A stretch of 8,396 bases of DNA from Candidatus Bathyarchaeota archaeon (GTDB taxonomy: Archaea > Thermoproteota > Bathyarchaeia > TCS64), in assembly GCA_013619005.1 (NCBI GenBank), contig JABXKY010000134.1:1-8396 (forward strand). Reading direction: 5' to 3'. The notes under the pieces were generated by a model. The model was given only the letters and a program-made list of their open reading frames with translations. It did not search any database and was not told the origin of the DNA. A program made the translations under genes and the position numbers. Below, one piece after another: positions 1 to 5,934 of the stretch. The number at the start of each line of letters is the position of its first letter. Within the stretch, counting starts at the first letter, position 1.

Positions 1-8
1 GTCTAAGA

Positions 9-434
9 ATGTTGGATTACGCGACACTGGCCGTGGCTATATCTCTCTTCGCGGGAGCTTACGCTATGGCGCAAGGTGGAATGATCAATGCTTCTGCCGA
101 TATGGAAGGCAAGAGCACCCCATGGGGAGCAGGTTTGACTGCTTTCGGTGGGTTCACGATCATTGTGAGTATAATGTTAATGATCGTCTTAATATTTGGA
201 GGAGGTGAAGGTGGTATGATTCCAGAATCTGCATGGCCTTTGCTGACCAGTTCGCTAACTATGATCGGGGCCGCTTTCGCATCTGCCCTTTGTATTATGG
301 TTGCTGCAAAAGCCGGAGCTGACATGCTCATCGAGAGACCAGAACTTTCAATCTGGGCCCTCCTGTTCATTGCTCTAGGTGAAGGTCTAGCAATTTACGG
401 TCTGATTATTGCCATCCTACTAAGCAGCGGTTAA
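9..434 (+). CDS. atpK: A/V-type ATP synthase subunit K (membrane rotor proteolipid)
   Basis: Rotor-ring (c/K) subunit of an archaeal A-type or V-type ATP synthase, acting in the membrane to carry ions past the stator. The 141-residue product has four hydrophobic segments, roughly residues 4-22, 44-64, 78-104 and 113-138, so it is a duplicated hairpin. The ion-binding carboxylate is seen only in helix 4 (ALGEGLAIYGLIIAILL, E125). In the matching stretch of helix 2 (TAFGGFTIIVSIMLM) a glycine, about G48, takes its place. One carboxylate per four helices is the V-type arrangement, known from Enterococcus NtpK and some archaea. I could not identify Na+-site residues; H+ coupling is the default guess. 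The frame stays open to the window edge, so the ATG at 9 is likely but not proven. A T-rich terminator follows and the next gene is purS, so K is the last gene of its unit here. Confidence 0.85.
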   Translation: MLDYATLAVAISLFAGAYAMAQGGMINASADMEGKSTPWGAGLTAFGGFTIIVSIMLMIVLIFGGGEGGMIPESAWPLLTSSLTMIGAAFASALCIMVAAKAGADMLIERPELSIWALLFIALGEGLAIYGLIIAILLSSG

Positions 435-473
435 AGCTGCCAGCGGGTGGAGATCGCTCCTTTTTATTTTTTT
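424..473 (+). terminator. T-rich terminator after atpK
   Basis: A small inverted repeat, GCAGC (424-428) with GCTGC (436-440), overlaps the atpK stop codon. A weaker pair, AGCG (442-445) with CGCT (455-458), follows, and then a T-rich run interrupted by one A (461-473). T-rich tracts end transcription in archaea, with or without a hairpin. This separates atpK from the purine operon. Confidence 0.55.
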
Positions 474-535
474 CAGTTCGTTAAATTCTGTTTATCCAAA
501 TCATGTAAACTTTAACGAATATACAAAAACCTGTT

Positions 536-553
536 GAAAAAGCTTATAATATT
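536..553 (+). promoter_or_regulatory. Probable purSLQ promoter (BRE/TATA)
   Basis: A purine-rich stretch GAAAAA (536-541) is followed by TTATAATAT (544-552), resembling a BRE plus TATA box. Transcription would start near 570-575, leaving a leader of about 30 nt that contains the AGAGGAAG ribosome-binding site (596-603). A second AT-rich element, ATTAAATA (563-570), is an alternative closer to the gene. The 435-605 gap otherwise shows only the atpK terminator and AT-rich sequence. Confidence 0.45.
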
Positions 554-605
554 AACACATTCATTAAATACACATAGCGTTTAGCGGCATCCATCAGAGG
601 AAGAT

Positions 606-857
606 ATGATGAAGTTCAAAGTGTTTGTTTATGTCACCCTTAAGAAGGGCTACAGCGACCCCGAGGGGGACACCACGGCCGATGCCCTTCAGGGACTAGG
701 CTATCCAGTCGAAATGGTAAGGGCCAGCAAGGCATATGAGATCTACTTCGAGGCAGAAGGAAGGGAGAAAGCTGAGGCTCTCATAGACGAGATGTGCAGA
801 AGGCTACTCACGAACCCAACCAAGGACGATTACAGGTACGAGCTAAGTGAGCAGTAA
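606..857 (+). CDS. purS: FGAM synthase subunit PurS
   Basis: Small subunit of the three-part phosphoribosylformylglycinamidine synthase. It bridges PurL and PurQ and is needed for ammonia transfer between them. The 83-residue protein has the usual PurS length and pattern: an opening beta strand (FKVFVYVTLKKGYSDPEGDT), then ALQGLGYPVEMVRASKAYEI and an acidic helical C-terminal part. Two ATGs lie in frame at 606 and 609. GAGG at 597-600 is 5 nt from the first and 8 nt from the second, so the start could be either. The TAA stop shares a base with the purL ATG (TAATG), indicating translational coupling. It is the first gene of purSLQ. Confidence 0.93.
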   Translation: MMKFKVFVYVTLKKGYSDPEGDTTADALQGLGYPVEMVRASKAYEIYFEAEGREKAEALIDEMCRRLLTNPTKDDYRYELSEQ

Positions 858-3229
858 TGAGCAGGGTAACCGAGAGTAACCTCCCATTCAGTCACCACCT
901 CGTCGACCTAATGAACGCAACCGACGAGGAGCTCATGGATATCAGGGAGACCCTTGGGATGGGGCTCAGCCTGGACGAGCTCAGGTACATCCGAGACCAC
1001 TACGTCCTCAGGGAGAGGAAGGCCACGGACCTTGAGCTCCAGACCTTTGATCAGACTATGAGCGAGCACTGCAGCCACAAGACCTTCGCGGGTATCATCG
1101 ACACCCCCGAGGGAAGGGTCAACGGGTTGCTCAAGACATACTTCAAGAGCCTCATAGACGAGCTGGAACCCGAGTGGTGCTTCAGTGTCTTCGAGGACAA
1201 CGCGGGGATGGTGGACTTCACCGATGATGTCACCATCGCAATCAAGGTTGAGACCCATAACCACCCCAGCGCCATAGAGCCCTTCGGCGGAGCGGCTACC
1301 GGCTTAGGCGGAGTAATCAGGGACATCATGGGGGTGTGGGCAAACCCCATCGCAAACACCGATGTCCTCTGCTTTGGTCCCCTAAACTATCCATACGAGA
1401 AACTGCCCCCAGGCGTCAAGCATCCATCATACCTGTTCAAAGGGGTAGTTGACGGGATCGGCAGCTACGGTAACAGCATCGGAATCCCAACGGTAAACGG
1501 CGCAACGGTGTTCGACGAGGACTATACGGGAAACGTCCTTGTCTACGCCGGATGCATCGGAGTCCTGCCAAAGGACCAGTACAAACGGGAGGTTAAGGCA
1601 GGTGACTACTGTGTTCTCGCAGGTGGAAGGACCGGGTTTGACGGTATCCACGGCGTCACATTCGCATCGGTGGAGCTATCCGAGGACTCTGAGGAGTCCA
1701 GCCGATCAGCCGTGCAGATCGCCAACCCCATCGAGGAGGAGAAGGTCAAGCGTGCCATCAAACAGATCAGCGACCAGAAGCTTGGCTCGGGAATCACCGA
1801 TATCGGCGGGGGAGGGCTGAGCTGCGGCGTTTGTGAGACAGCCGATACCTATGGGCTTGGCGTTGATGCACATCTCGATAGGGTCCAGTTGAAGGCAGAC
1901 GATATGGCGCCGTGGGAGGTCTGGATCAGCGAGAGCCAGGAAAGGATGCTCATGGCGGTGCCGCCTGAAAACTTGGAGAAGGTCAAGGAGATATTCGAGG
2001 CAGAGCAGGTGGAGGTCACGGTGCTGGGCCGGTACAACGAGTCCAGGCACGCAAGGATATTCTACAAAGACGAATTGGTGGGGGACCTGGTTCTGGAGAA
2101 CCTTTTCAACCCACCCAAACTTCACAGGGAGACTAGCTGGAAACCGGTTCCCATGGAGGACCCCGAGTTCCCAGAGCCAGAAAACTTGGGCGAGGTGCTC
2201 AAGAAGCTCCTTGCCTCCTACCAGATCTGTAGCAAGGAGAAGGTGATCCGCCGCTACGATCAGGAGGTCAAGGGACAGACCGTCATCAAGCCCATGCAGG
2301 GCTGGAACGCTGGCCCGAGCGACGCATCAGTTATCAAGCCCCTCCCCGAACTCTGGAAGGGGATCAGCATCGCCAGCGGGGTGAACCCCAGGTATGGCAA
2401 GATTGACCCTTACTGGATGGCGGCTAGCGTTATCGATGAGGCGGTCAGGAACAGCGTATGTGTCGGAGGACGCAGGTGGGCGCTGCTAGACAACTTCGCT
2501 TGGGGCAACCCGGAGTACGAGGACAGGCTGGGGAGTCTGCTCTACGCGTGTAAAGGCTGCTACGACACCGCAAAAGTGTACGAGGCGCCATTCGTGTCTG
2601 GTAAGGACAGCCTGTACAACGAGAGCCCCATGGGTCCTGTAGCCCCTACACTACTAATCACAAGCTTGGGTATAGTGCCTGATATCCGGAAGGCTATCAC
2701 TATGGAACTCAAGGAGGCGGGCAACGCCCTGTACCTTCTGGGGGTCACCAAGCACGAGATAGGTGGAAGCGAGTACCTCAGGCTCCACGACGCGCTGGGT
2801 GGCTCGGTCCCCAAGGTTGATGCGGAGGCAAACTTCAGGGCCTACAGGAAGCTACTGGACGCCATGGACGCGGGGTACGTCAGGGCTTGCCACGACAGCA
2901 GCGAGGGAGGGCTCGCGGTGGCCATAGCGGAGATGGCTTTCACGGGTGACCTGGGCGTTGATGTGGATCTGGCAAAGGTCCCCGTCATCGTTGATCTGAG
3001 AGATGATATTCTGCTGTTCAGCGAGAGCAACGGAAGGATGCTCATCGAGGTACCGGCGGACAAGACCGGCGAGTTCGAGAAGGCAATGAATGGAACAGCC
3101 ATTAGCTGTATAGGCGCGATAAAAACCCAGCAAAAGCTAACTGTGTCCAAGGACGGTAAACCAGTCTTTGAGGAATCACTTGATGAACTGATGGCGGCGT
3201 GGAAGACGCCACTGGAGGCACAGAGATGA
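857..3229 (+). CDS. purL: FGAM synthase large subunit PurL (small-type)
   Basis: Catalytic ATP-dependent subunit that converts FGAR to FGAM with ammonia supplied by PurQ (fourth step of purine synthesis). At 790 residues it is the short PurL that needs separate PurS and PurQ, though somewhat longer than Bacillus PurL. Visible motifs are the His motif SEHCSHKTF (69-77), the nucleotide/Mg region KVETHNHPSAIEPFGG (130-145), a glycine-rich DIGGGGLSCGVCETA, the second-half repeat GVNPRYGKIDPYW with LLDNFAWGNPE and SGKDSLYNE, and the C-terminal ACHDSSEGGLAVAIAE and LLFSESNGRML. Both halves of the internally duplicated fold are complete. The HCSHKTF and LLDNFAWGNPE forms recall the larger PurS-PurL fused enzymes of some bacteria more than the Bacillus type; this is from memory. 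The start overlaps the purS stop by one base and the end overlaps purQ by 4 nt. Confidence 0.95.
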   Translation: MSRVTESNLPFSHHLVDLMNATDEELMDIRETLGMGLSLDELRYIRDHYVLRERKATDLELQTFDQTMSEHCSHKTFAGIIDTPEGRVNGLLKTYFKSLIDELEPEWCFSVFEDNAGMVDFTDDVTIAIKVETHNHPSAIEPFGGAATGLGGVIRDIMGVWANPIANTDVLCFGPLNYPYEKLPPGVKHPSYLFKGVVDGIGSYGNSIGIPTVNGATVFDEDYTGNVLVYAGCIGVLPKDQYKREVKAGDYCVLAGGRTGFDGIHGVTFASVELSEDSEESSRSAVQIANPIEEEKVKRAIKQISDQKLGSGITDIGGGGLSCGVCETADTYGLGVDAHLDRVQLKADDMAPWEVWISESQERMLMAVPPENLEKVKEIFEAEQVEVTVLGRYNESRHARIFYKDELVGDLVLENLFNPPKLHRETSWKPVPMEDPEFPEPENLGEVLKKLLASYQICSKEKVIRRYDQEVKGQTVIKPMQGWNAGPSDASVIKPLPELWKGISIASGVNPRYGKIDPYWMAASVIDEAVRNSVCVGGRRWALLDNFAWGNPEYEDRLGSLLYACKGCYDTAKVYEAPFVSGKDSLYNESPMGPVAPTLLITSLGIVPDIRKAITMELKEAGNALYLLGVTKHEIGGSEYLRLHDALGGSVPKVDAEANFRAYRKLLDAMDAGYVRACHDSSEGGLAVAIAEMAFTGDLGVDVDLAKVPVIVDLRDDILLFSESNGRMLIEVPADKTGEFEKAMNGTAISCIGAIKTQQKLTVSKDGKPVFEESLDELMAAWKTPLEAQR

Positions 3230-4041
3230 AGCGAGAAGACATCAAGGTCCTCATACTGAGAGCACCTGGAACCAACTGTGACCTTGAGGCGGTCAGGTCC
3301 TTTGAGGACATGGGAGCCAAGGTCGACCTCATTCACACTCAGAGGGTTTTCAAGGACAAGAACTTGGATGACTATGATCTCCTCCTGTTCCCAGGCGGCT
3401 TCAGTTACGGCGACTACGTTAGGAGCGGGGCCATCTGGGCCAAGGAGTGTGAGTCCAGGATCGGGCCCGAACTTGAGGCATTCGTGGACTCGGGTAAACC
3501 AATCATCGGTATATGCAACGGCTTCCAGCAGCTTGTCGAGATGGGTTACCTGCCGGGATGGGAGGGTCACAGCCTCTACCCAGAGGCGGCACTGGGGAAC
3601 AGTACACATGGATACCAGAACCGCTGGATCAGGATGAAATATGACGGTAAGGGAAACTGCGGAATGATGGGCGGGCTCAACGAGGGGCACATCATCCAGT
3701 GCCCTGTCGCCCACGGCGAAGGAAGGTTCATACTGCCCCCAGAGCAGCGCGAGGAGCTACTGAACAAGCTCTACGACCAGGACATGGTTGTCTTCAGGTA
3801 CATCAGGGCAGACGGCTCGTACGCGGAGTACGACTGGCCCGAGAACCCCAACGGCGCATACCATGATATAGCAGGTATATGTAACCCGGAGGGAACCGTT
3901 CTCGGCTTGATGCCGCACCCAGAGAGGGCCTACTTCGGGTACCTGATGCCAGAGTGGACGAAGAGAGGTGCGCCTGAGACTTACGGTGACGGGTACCCGT
4001 TTTTCAGGTCCATCATCGAGTACATCGAGAGGAAGTTCTAG
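3226..4041 (+). CDS. purQ: FGAM synthase glutaminase subunit PurQ
   Basis: Class I (triad) glutamine amidotransferase that releases ammonia from glutamine for PurL. The 271-residue product has RAPGTNCDLEAVRSFEDMGA near the N-terminus, the oxyanion region LLFPGGFSYGDYVRSG (53-68), the nucleophile elbow GICNGFQQ with Cys97, CPVAHGEGRF (159-168), and the catalytic His231 and Glu233 in MPHPERAYFG. All triad residues are intact. It is longer than Bacillus PurQ (about 227), with extra sequence before and after the His-Glu motif. An in-frame ATG at 3199 would add 9 residues lying inside purL. ATG 3226 is preferred because GGAGG (3214-3218) sits 7 nt upstream and the start makes a standard ATGA overlap with the purL stop. 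Confidence 0.95.
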   Translation: MKREDIKVLILRAPGTNCDLEAVRSFEDMGAKVDLIHTQRVFKDKNLDDYDLLLFPGGFSYGDYVRSGAIWAKECESRIGPELEAFVDSGKPIIGICNGFQQLVEMGYLPGWEGHSLYPEAALGNSTHGYQNRWIRMKYDGKGNCGMMGGLNEGHIIQCPVAHGEGRFILPPEQREELLNKLYDQDMVVFRYIRADGSYAEYDWPENPNGAYHDIAGICNPEGTVLGLMPHPERAYFGYLMPEWTKRGAPETYGDGYPFFRSIIEYIERKF

Positions 4042-4050
4042 CTTTCCCAA

Positions 4051-4286
4051 TCATTTATCATAATTTCCGACCAGCTTCCACTCTAGCCATTCCCAGACCC
4101 ATAGAATTCGCTCAGGATCATTTTTCCTGGCGCGCGCGCCTCTTCCTCTCCTGGTGGCTCAGGACTTTTATCACGAGGTTGTCAAGCTCGTTCTCGTTTT
4201 TTTTCATGGATTTTCGTACTCTTAGCCCTGTTTCACGTTGTTTTAACCCTTCTTGAATTGATAATCTTGACAAACTATTTTGTCAT
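4051..4286 (-). pseudogene. Frameshifted gene for a small charged, Trp-rich protein of unknown function
   Basis: The minus strand between purQ and purF reads as protein in two joined frames. Frame A is open from 4282 to a TGA at 4120-4118 and encodes a highly charged helical stretch (SIQEGLKQRETGLRVRKS, then NELDNLVIKVLSHQERKRR). Frame B, one base over, carries on as NDPERILWVWEWLEWKL and ends at a TGA at 4053-4051. Dropping one A from the five-A run at 4121-4125 fuses them; slippage of the GC repeat just before it (4129-4140) would also do so. At the 5' end, dropping one A from the four-A run at 4278-4281 links ATG 4286 (Met-Thr-Asn-Ser) to frame A. Otherwise TTG 4273 or ATG 4207 could start it. 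The repaired protein would be about 77 residues, with no membrane segment. I do not recognise the family. It may be a decaying gene, a sequencing error at homopolymers, or a gene using frameshifting. It is convergent with purQ, 9 nt from its stop. Confidence 0.5.
4268..4285. repeat. 18-bp inverted repeat TGACAAA-ctat-TTTGTCA
   Basis: This is a perfect 7-bp inverted repeat with a 4-nt spacer. It lies about 115-135 bp upstream of purF and overlaps the start region of the minus-strand small gene. It could be an operator for that gene or a short hairpin in its mRNA. The function is inferred only from symmetry and position. Confidence 0.35.
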
Positions 4287-4315
4287 GTTATTTCCGGGGT
4301 TTCCGTATTTCATGT

Positions 4316-4326
4316 TTATTTATTTG
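4316..4326 (-). promoter_or_regulatory. Possible TATA box for the minus-strand small gene
   Basis: On the minus strand the sequence CAAATAAATAA lies about 30-40 nt before the ATG at 4286. Archaeal spacing would put the transcript start close to that ATG, giving a leaderless or nearly leaderless message. This is weak evidence because the whole gap is AT-rich. Confidence 0.3.
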
Positions 4327-4337
4327 TTAGAGAACCA

Positions 4338-4362
4338 TGCAATATTGCAAGAAAGAGGCAAT
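4338..4362 (+). promoter_or_regulatory. Candidate operator upstream of purF (repeated GCAAT half-sites)
   Basis: A perfect 12-bp palindrome TGCAATATTGCA (4338-4349) contains GCAAT and ATTGC half-sites. A third GCAAT (4358-4362) lies about one helical turn further on. The cluster ends 17 bp before the purF TATA box, where a regulator could affect TBP/TFB binding. No regulator gene is visible and the site class is not recognised. Confidence 0.35.
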
Positions 4363-4378
4363 AAATTAGATGAATGGG

Positions 4379-4388
4379 TTTAAATATT
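4379..4388 (+). promoter_or_regulatory. purF TATA box
   Basis: TTTAAATATT is a strong archaeal TATA-like element. Its centre, near 4383-4384, lies only about 18 nt before ATG 4402 and 24 nt before the in-frame ATG 4408. Standard TATA-to-start spacing places transcription initiation at about 4406-4410. This suggests a leaderless mRNA, possibly beginning at the second ATG. No Shine-Dalgarno sequence precedes purF. Confidence 0.6.
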
Positions 4389-4401
4389 AACTGTTTAATA
4401 C

Positions 4402-5778
4402 ATGAGTATGCAGGGCGTTATAGGAGTCTACTCTCGTGAGGGAGCAGCAACCAAGAGCCTACACACTTTATACGGTGTACAACATAGGGGCCAGGAGAGC
4501 AGCGGTGTCACCGCTGCCAGCGACAACAGCCTGAGGACATGGAAGGGACGAGGCCTCGTCAGCGCGGTGCTCAATGAGAACTATGCAGCTTTCGCGCATC
4601 CTAGCGACTATGTCATAATCGGGTCCGCTAGCGGTGAAAACGCAGACAATGGGTACGCCCCACTTGAGTCGAAGGAGAACGAAAGGTATCACTTCAGTCT
4701 AGCTCTTGACGGCTTCTTCCCAGGGACCAAGATCAGCAATGAACACGTCATCAAGGATAGCATAATCAAGTACCTTGGGGAGGGCAAGGGTATCATCGAC
4801 GCCGTCAAGGCTGCCATGAAAAGCCATAGGAACGCGTACTACTGCCTTGTGATGGCTGTCTGGGATAGGAAGGAGAAGAAGAGCCTGCTTGTTGCGGCGA
4901 GGGACGAGAGAGGTGTCAGGCCTCTATACATGGCCCAAAACGATGAGAGCTTTTACGTCGCATCCGAGTCTGCACCCGTTGACGTTCTTACCAATATGGG
5001 TGAGGCATTCATTGAGCGTAGAGATGTCGTTCCTGGTAGCATTCTTGTAGTCGAGGACGGCGAGTTGACCGAGGAGCAGGTGCTTGAGCCCAGGCGGGCC
5101 TTCTGCGTCTTCGAGTGGGTCTACTTCAGCAGGCCCGATAGCGTAGTTGAGGGCAAGACCGTCCATAACGCAAGGAAGAGGTTCGGGCATGGACTCGTCG
5201 AGATCCACAACCTCAACGAAGTGTACGCCAAGGACAAGGGCAATGGGTTGGTCGTTATCCCGGTTCCGGACAGCGGTAGGAGCGTATCCACTGGCACGGC
5301 CGAGGCTCTTGGGGTTACCGCCGACGAGGGAGTCATCAAGAACGCCTACATGGGCAGGACCTACCTGATTGACGACCCTGATTACAGGAAGGTGGCAAGC
5401 GACCTTAAGCACAACATCATCAAGGAGACCGTTAAGGGCAAGAAGGTGGTCATCACAGACGACAGCATTGTCAGGGGCACCGTCAGCGAGTCCATCGCCA
5501 AGAACCTGAGGCAGGCCGGCGCTACGGAGGTTGATTTCCTGGTGAGCTATGCACCCATATTCTACCCGTGCTTCAGTGACCCATTGGACAAGCCTCTGGC
5601 TGCCAAGGAGTTCAAGGGCAAGGGAAACGAGGAGATAGGTGCCTTGGTTGCGGGTAACCTGCCAAGCATCGACAATGTTCGCTACAACAGCGAGGAAAAG
5701 ATCCTGGAGGCCGTCGGCCTTCCACATGAGCATATCTGCACCTACTGTATAAGCGGACGCGATCCCTTCAAGGAGTAA
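4402..5778 (+). CDS. purF: Amidophosphoribosyltransferase PurF with degenerate glutaminase domain
   Basis: First committed enzyme of purine synthesis, making phosphoribosylamine from PRPP. The 458-residue protein aligns along its full length with PurF. The PRTase domain is intact: PVPDSG (288-292), IKNAYMGRTYLI (312-323) and the PRPP loop VVITDDSIVRGT (349-360). The four Fe-S ligand positions are kept: Cys235, Cys390 and the pair Cys446/Cys449 (CTYC). The N-terminal Ntn-glutaminase fold is recognisable (GVIGVYS, QHRGQESSG, VASES), but its catalytic residues are not. The nucleophile Cys1 position is Gln4 (MQGVIGVYS). The HVRYATAG motif with its conserved Arg is replaced by GSASGENADNG (74-84). 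HNGN reads LDGF (Asn to Asp102), and SDTE reads SNEH (Asp to about Asn113). No upstream in-frame extension exists because TAA precedes ATG 4402, so a hidden propeptide with a Cys is excluded. ATG 4408 is an alternative start. Ammonia-dependent activity is inferred. It has its own promoter, separate from purSLQ. Confidence 0.92.
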   Translation: MSMQGVIGVYSREGAATKSLHTLYGVQHRGQESSGVTAASDNSLRTWKGRGLVSAVLNENYAAFAHPSDYVIIGSASGENADNGYAPLESKENERYHFSLALDGFFPGTKISNEHVIKDSIIKYLGEGKGIIDAVKAAMKSHRNAYYCLVMAVWDRKEKKSLLVAARDERGVRPLYMAQNDESFYVASESAPVDVLTNMGEAFIERRDVVPGSILVVEDGELTEEQVLEPRRAFCVFEWVYFSRPDSVVEGKTVHNARKRFGHGLVEIHNLNEVYAKDKGNGLVVIPVPDSGRSVSTGTAEALGVTADEGVIKNAYMGRTYLIDDPDYRKVASDLKHNIIKETVKGKKVVITDDSIVRGTVSESIAKNLRQAGATEVDFLVSYAPIFYPCFSDPLDKPLAAKEFKGKGNEEIGALVAGNLPSIDNVRYNSEEKILEAVGLPHEHICTYCISGRDPFKE

Positions 5779-5816
5779 TATGGACGAGTGGACACTCCCC
5801 GCTTACATCCTTCGCC

Positions 5817-5828
5817 GTTTGATCAAAC
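5817..5828. repeat. 12-bp perfect palindrome GTTTGATCAAAC
   Basis: A perfect palindrome 39 bp after the purF stop, in the gap between convergent purF and the M55 peptidase gene. It has no loop, so it is more like a protein-binding site than a terminator hairpin. A short T run follows at 5841-5844. The role is unknown. Confidence 0.3.
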
Positions 5829-5908
5829 ATCGTCGATATCTTTTAATAATTATCCAAAGAACCTTGTATTGGGATATCAATCAAAGAATCCCCAACCCCT
5901 CGGTTGAC

Positions 5909-5924
5909 GGCCCCGTGAGGGGCC
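5909..5924. terminator. Hairpin between convergent genes (GGCCCC-GTGA-GGGGCC)
   Basis: A perfect 6-bp GC stem closes a GTGA loop, which as RNA on the plus strand is a GNRA tetraloop. It begins 11 nt beyond the stop of the minus-strand peptidase gene and lies 130 nt beyond purF, so it could end or stabilise both transcripts. No long T run follows on either strand, so classical intrinsic termination is uncertain. Confidence 0.45.
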
Positions 5925-5934
5925 ATAATTCTCA

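Noticed and set aside
435..605. RNA gene or riboswitch before purS
   Set aside because: Only a terminator-like T run and AT-rich promoter sequence are visible; no conserved purine-riboswitch core or long stems were found by eye.
3199..3225. Upstream purQ start adding nine residues
   Set aside because: ATG 3226 has GGAGG at good spacing and forms the usual ATGA overlap with purL; the extension is not PurQ-like.
2842..3714. Long minus-strand open frame opposite the purL end and purQ
   Set aside because: It lies antisense to two well-matched genes, has no recognisable domain, and is explained by the codon bias of the plus strand.
4118..4207. A complete 29-codon gene on the minus strand starting at ATG 4207
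   Set aside because: The frame extends well upstream with coding-like sequence, and the adjoining frame continues with a protein-like tail, so a frameshifted longer gene explains it better.
4402..4413. The missing PurF Cys as a sequencing error or a wrong start codon
   Set aside because: Changing CAG to a Cys codon needs at least two substitutions, three other glutaminase motifs are also changed, and an in-frame TAA just before ATG 4402 rules out a longer N-terminus carrying the Cys.
4924..5733. 269-codon minus-strand open frame opposite purF
   Set aside because: It is a shadow of the strongly coding purF frame and has no family motif or start signal.
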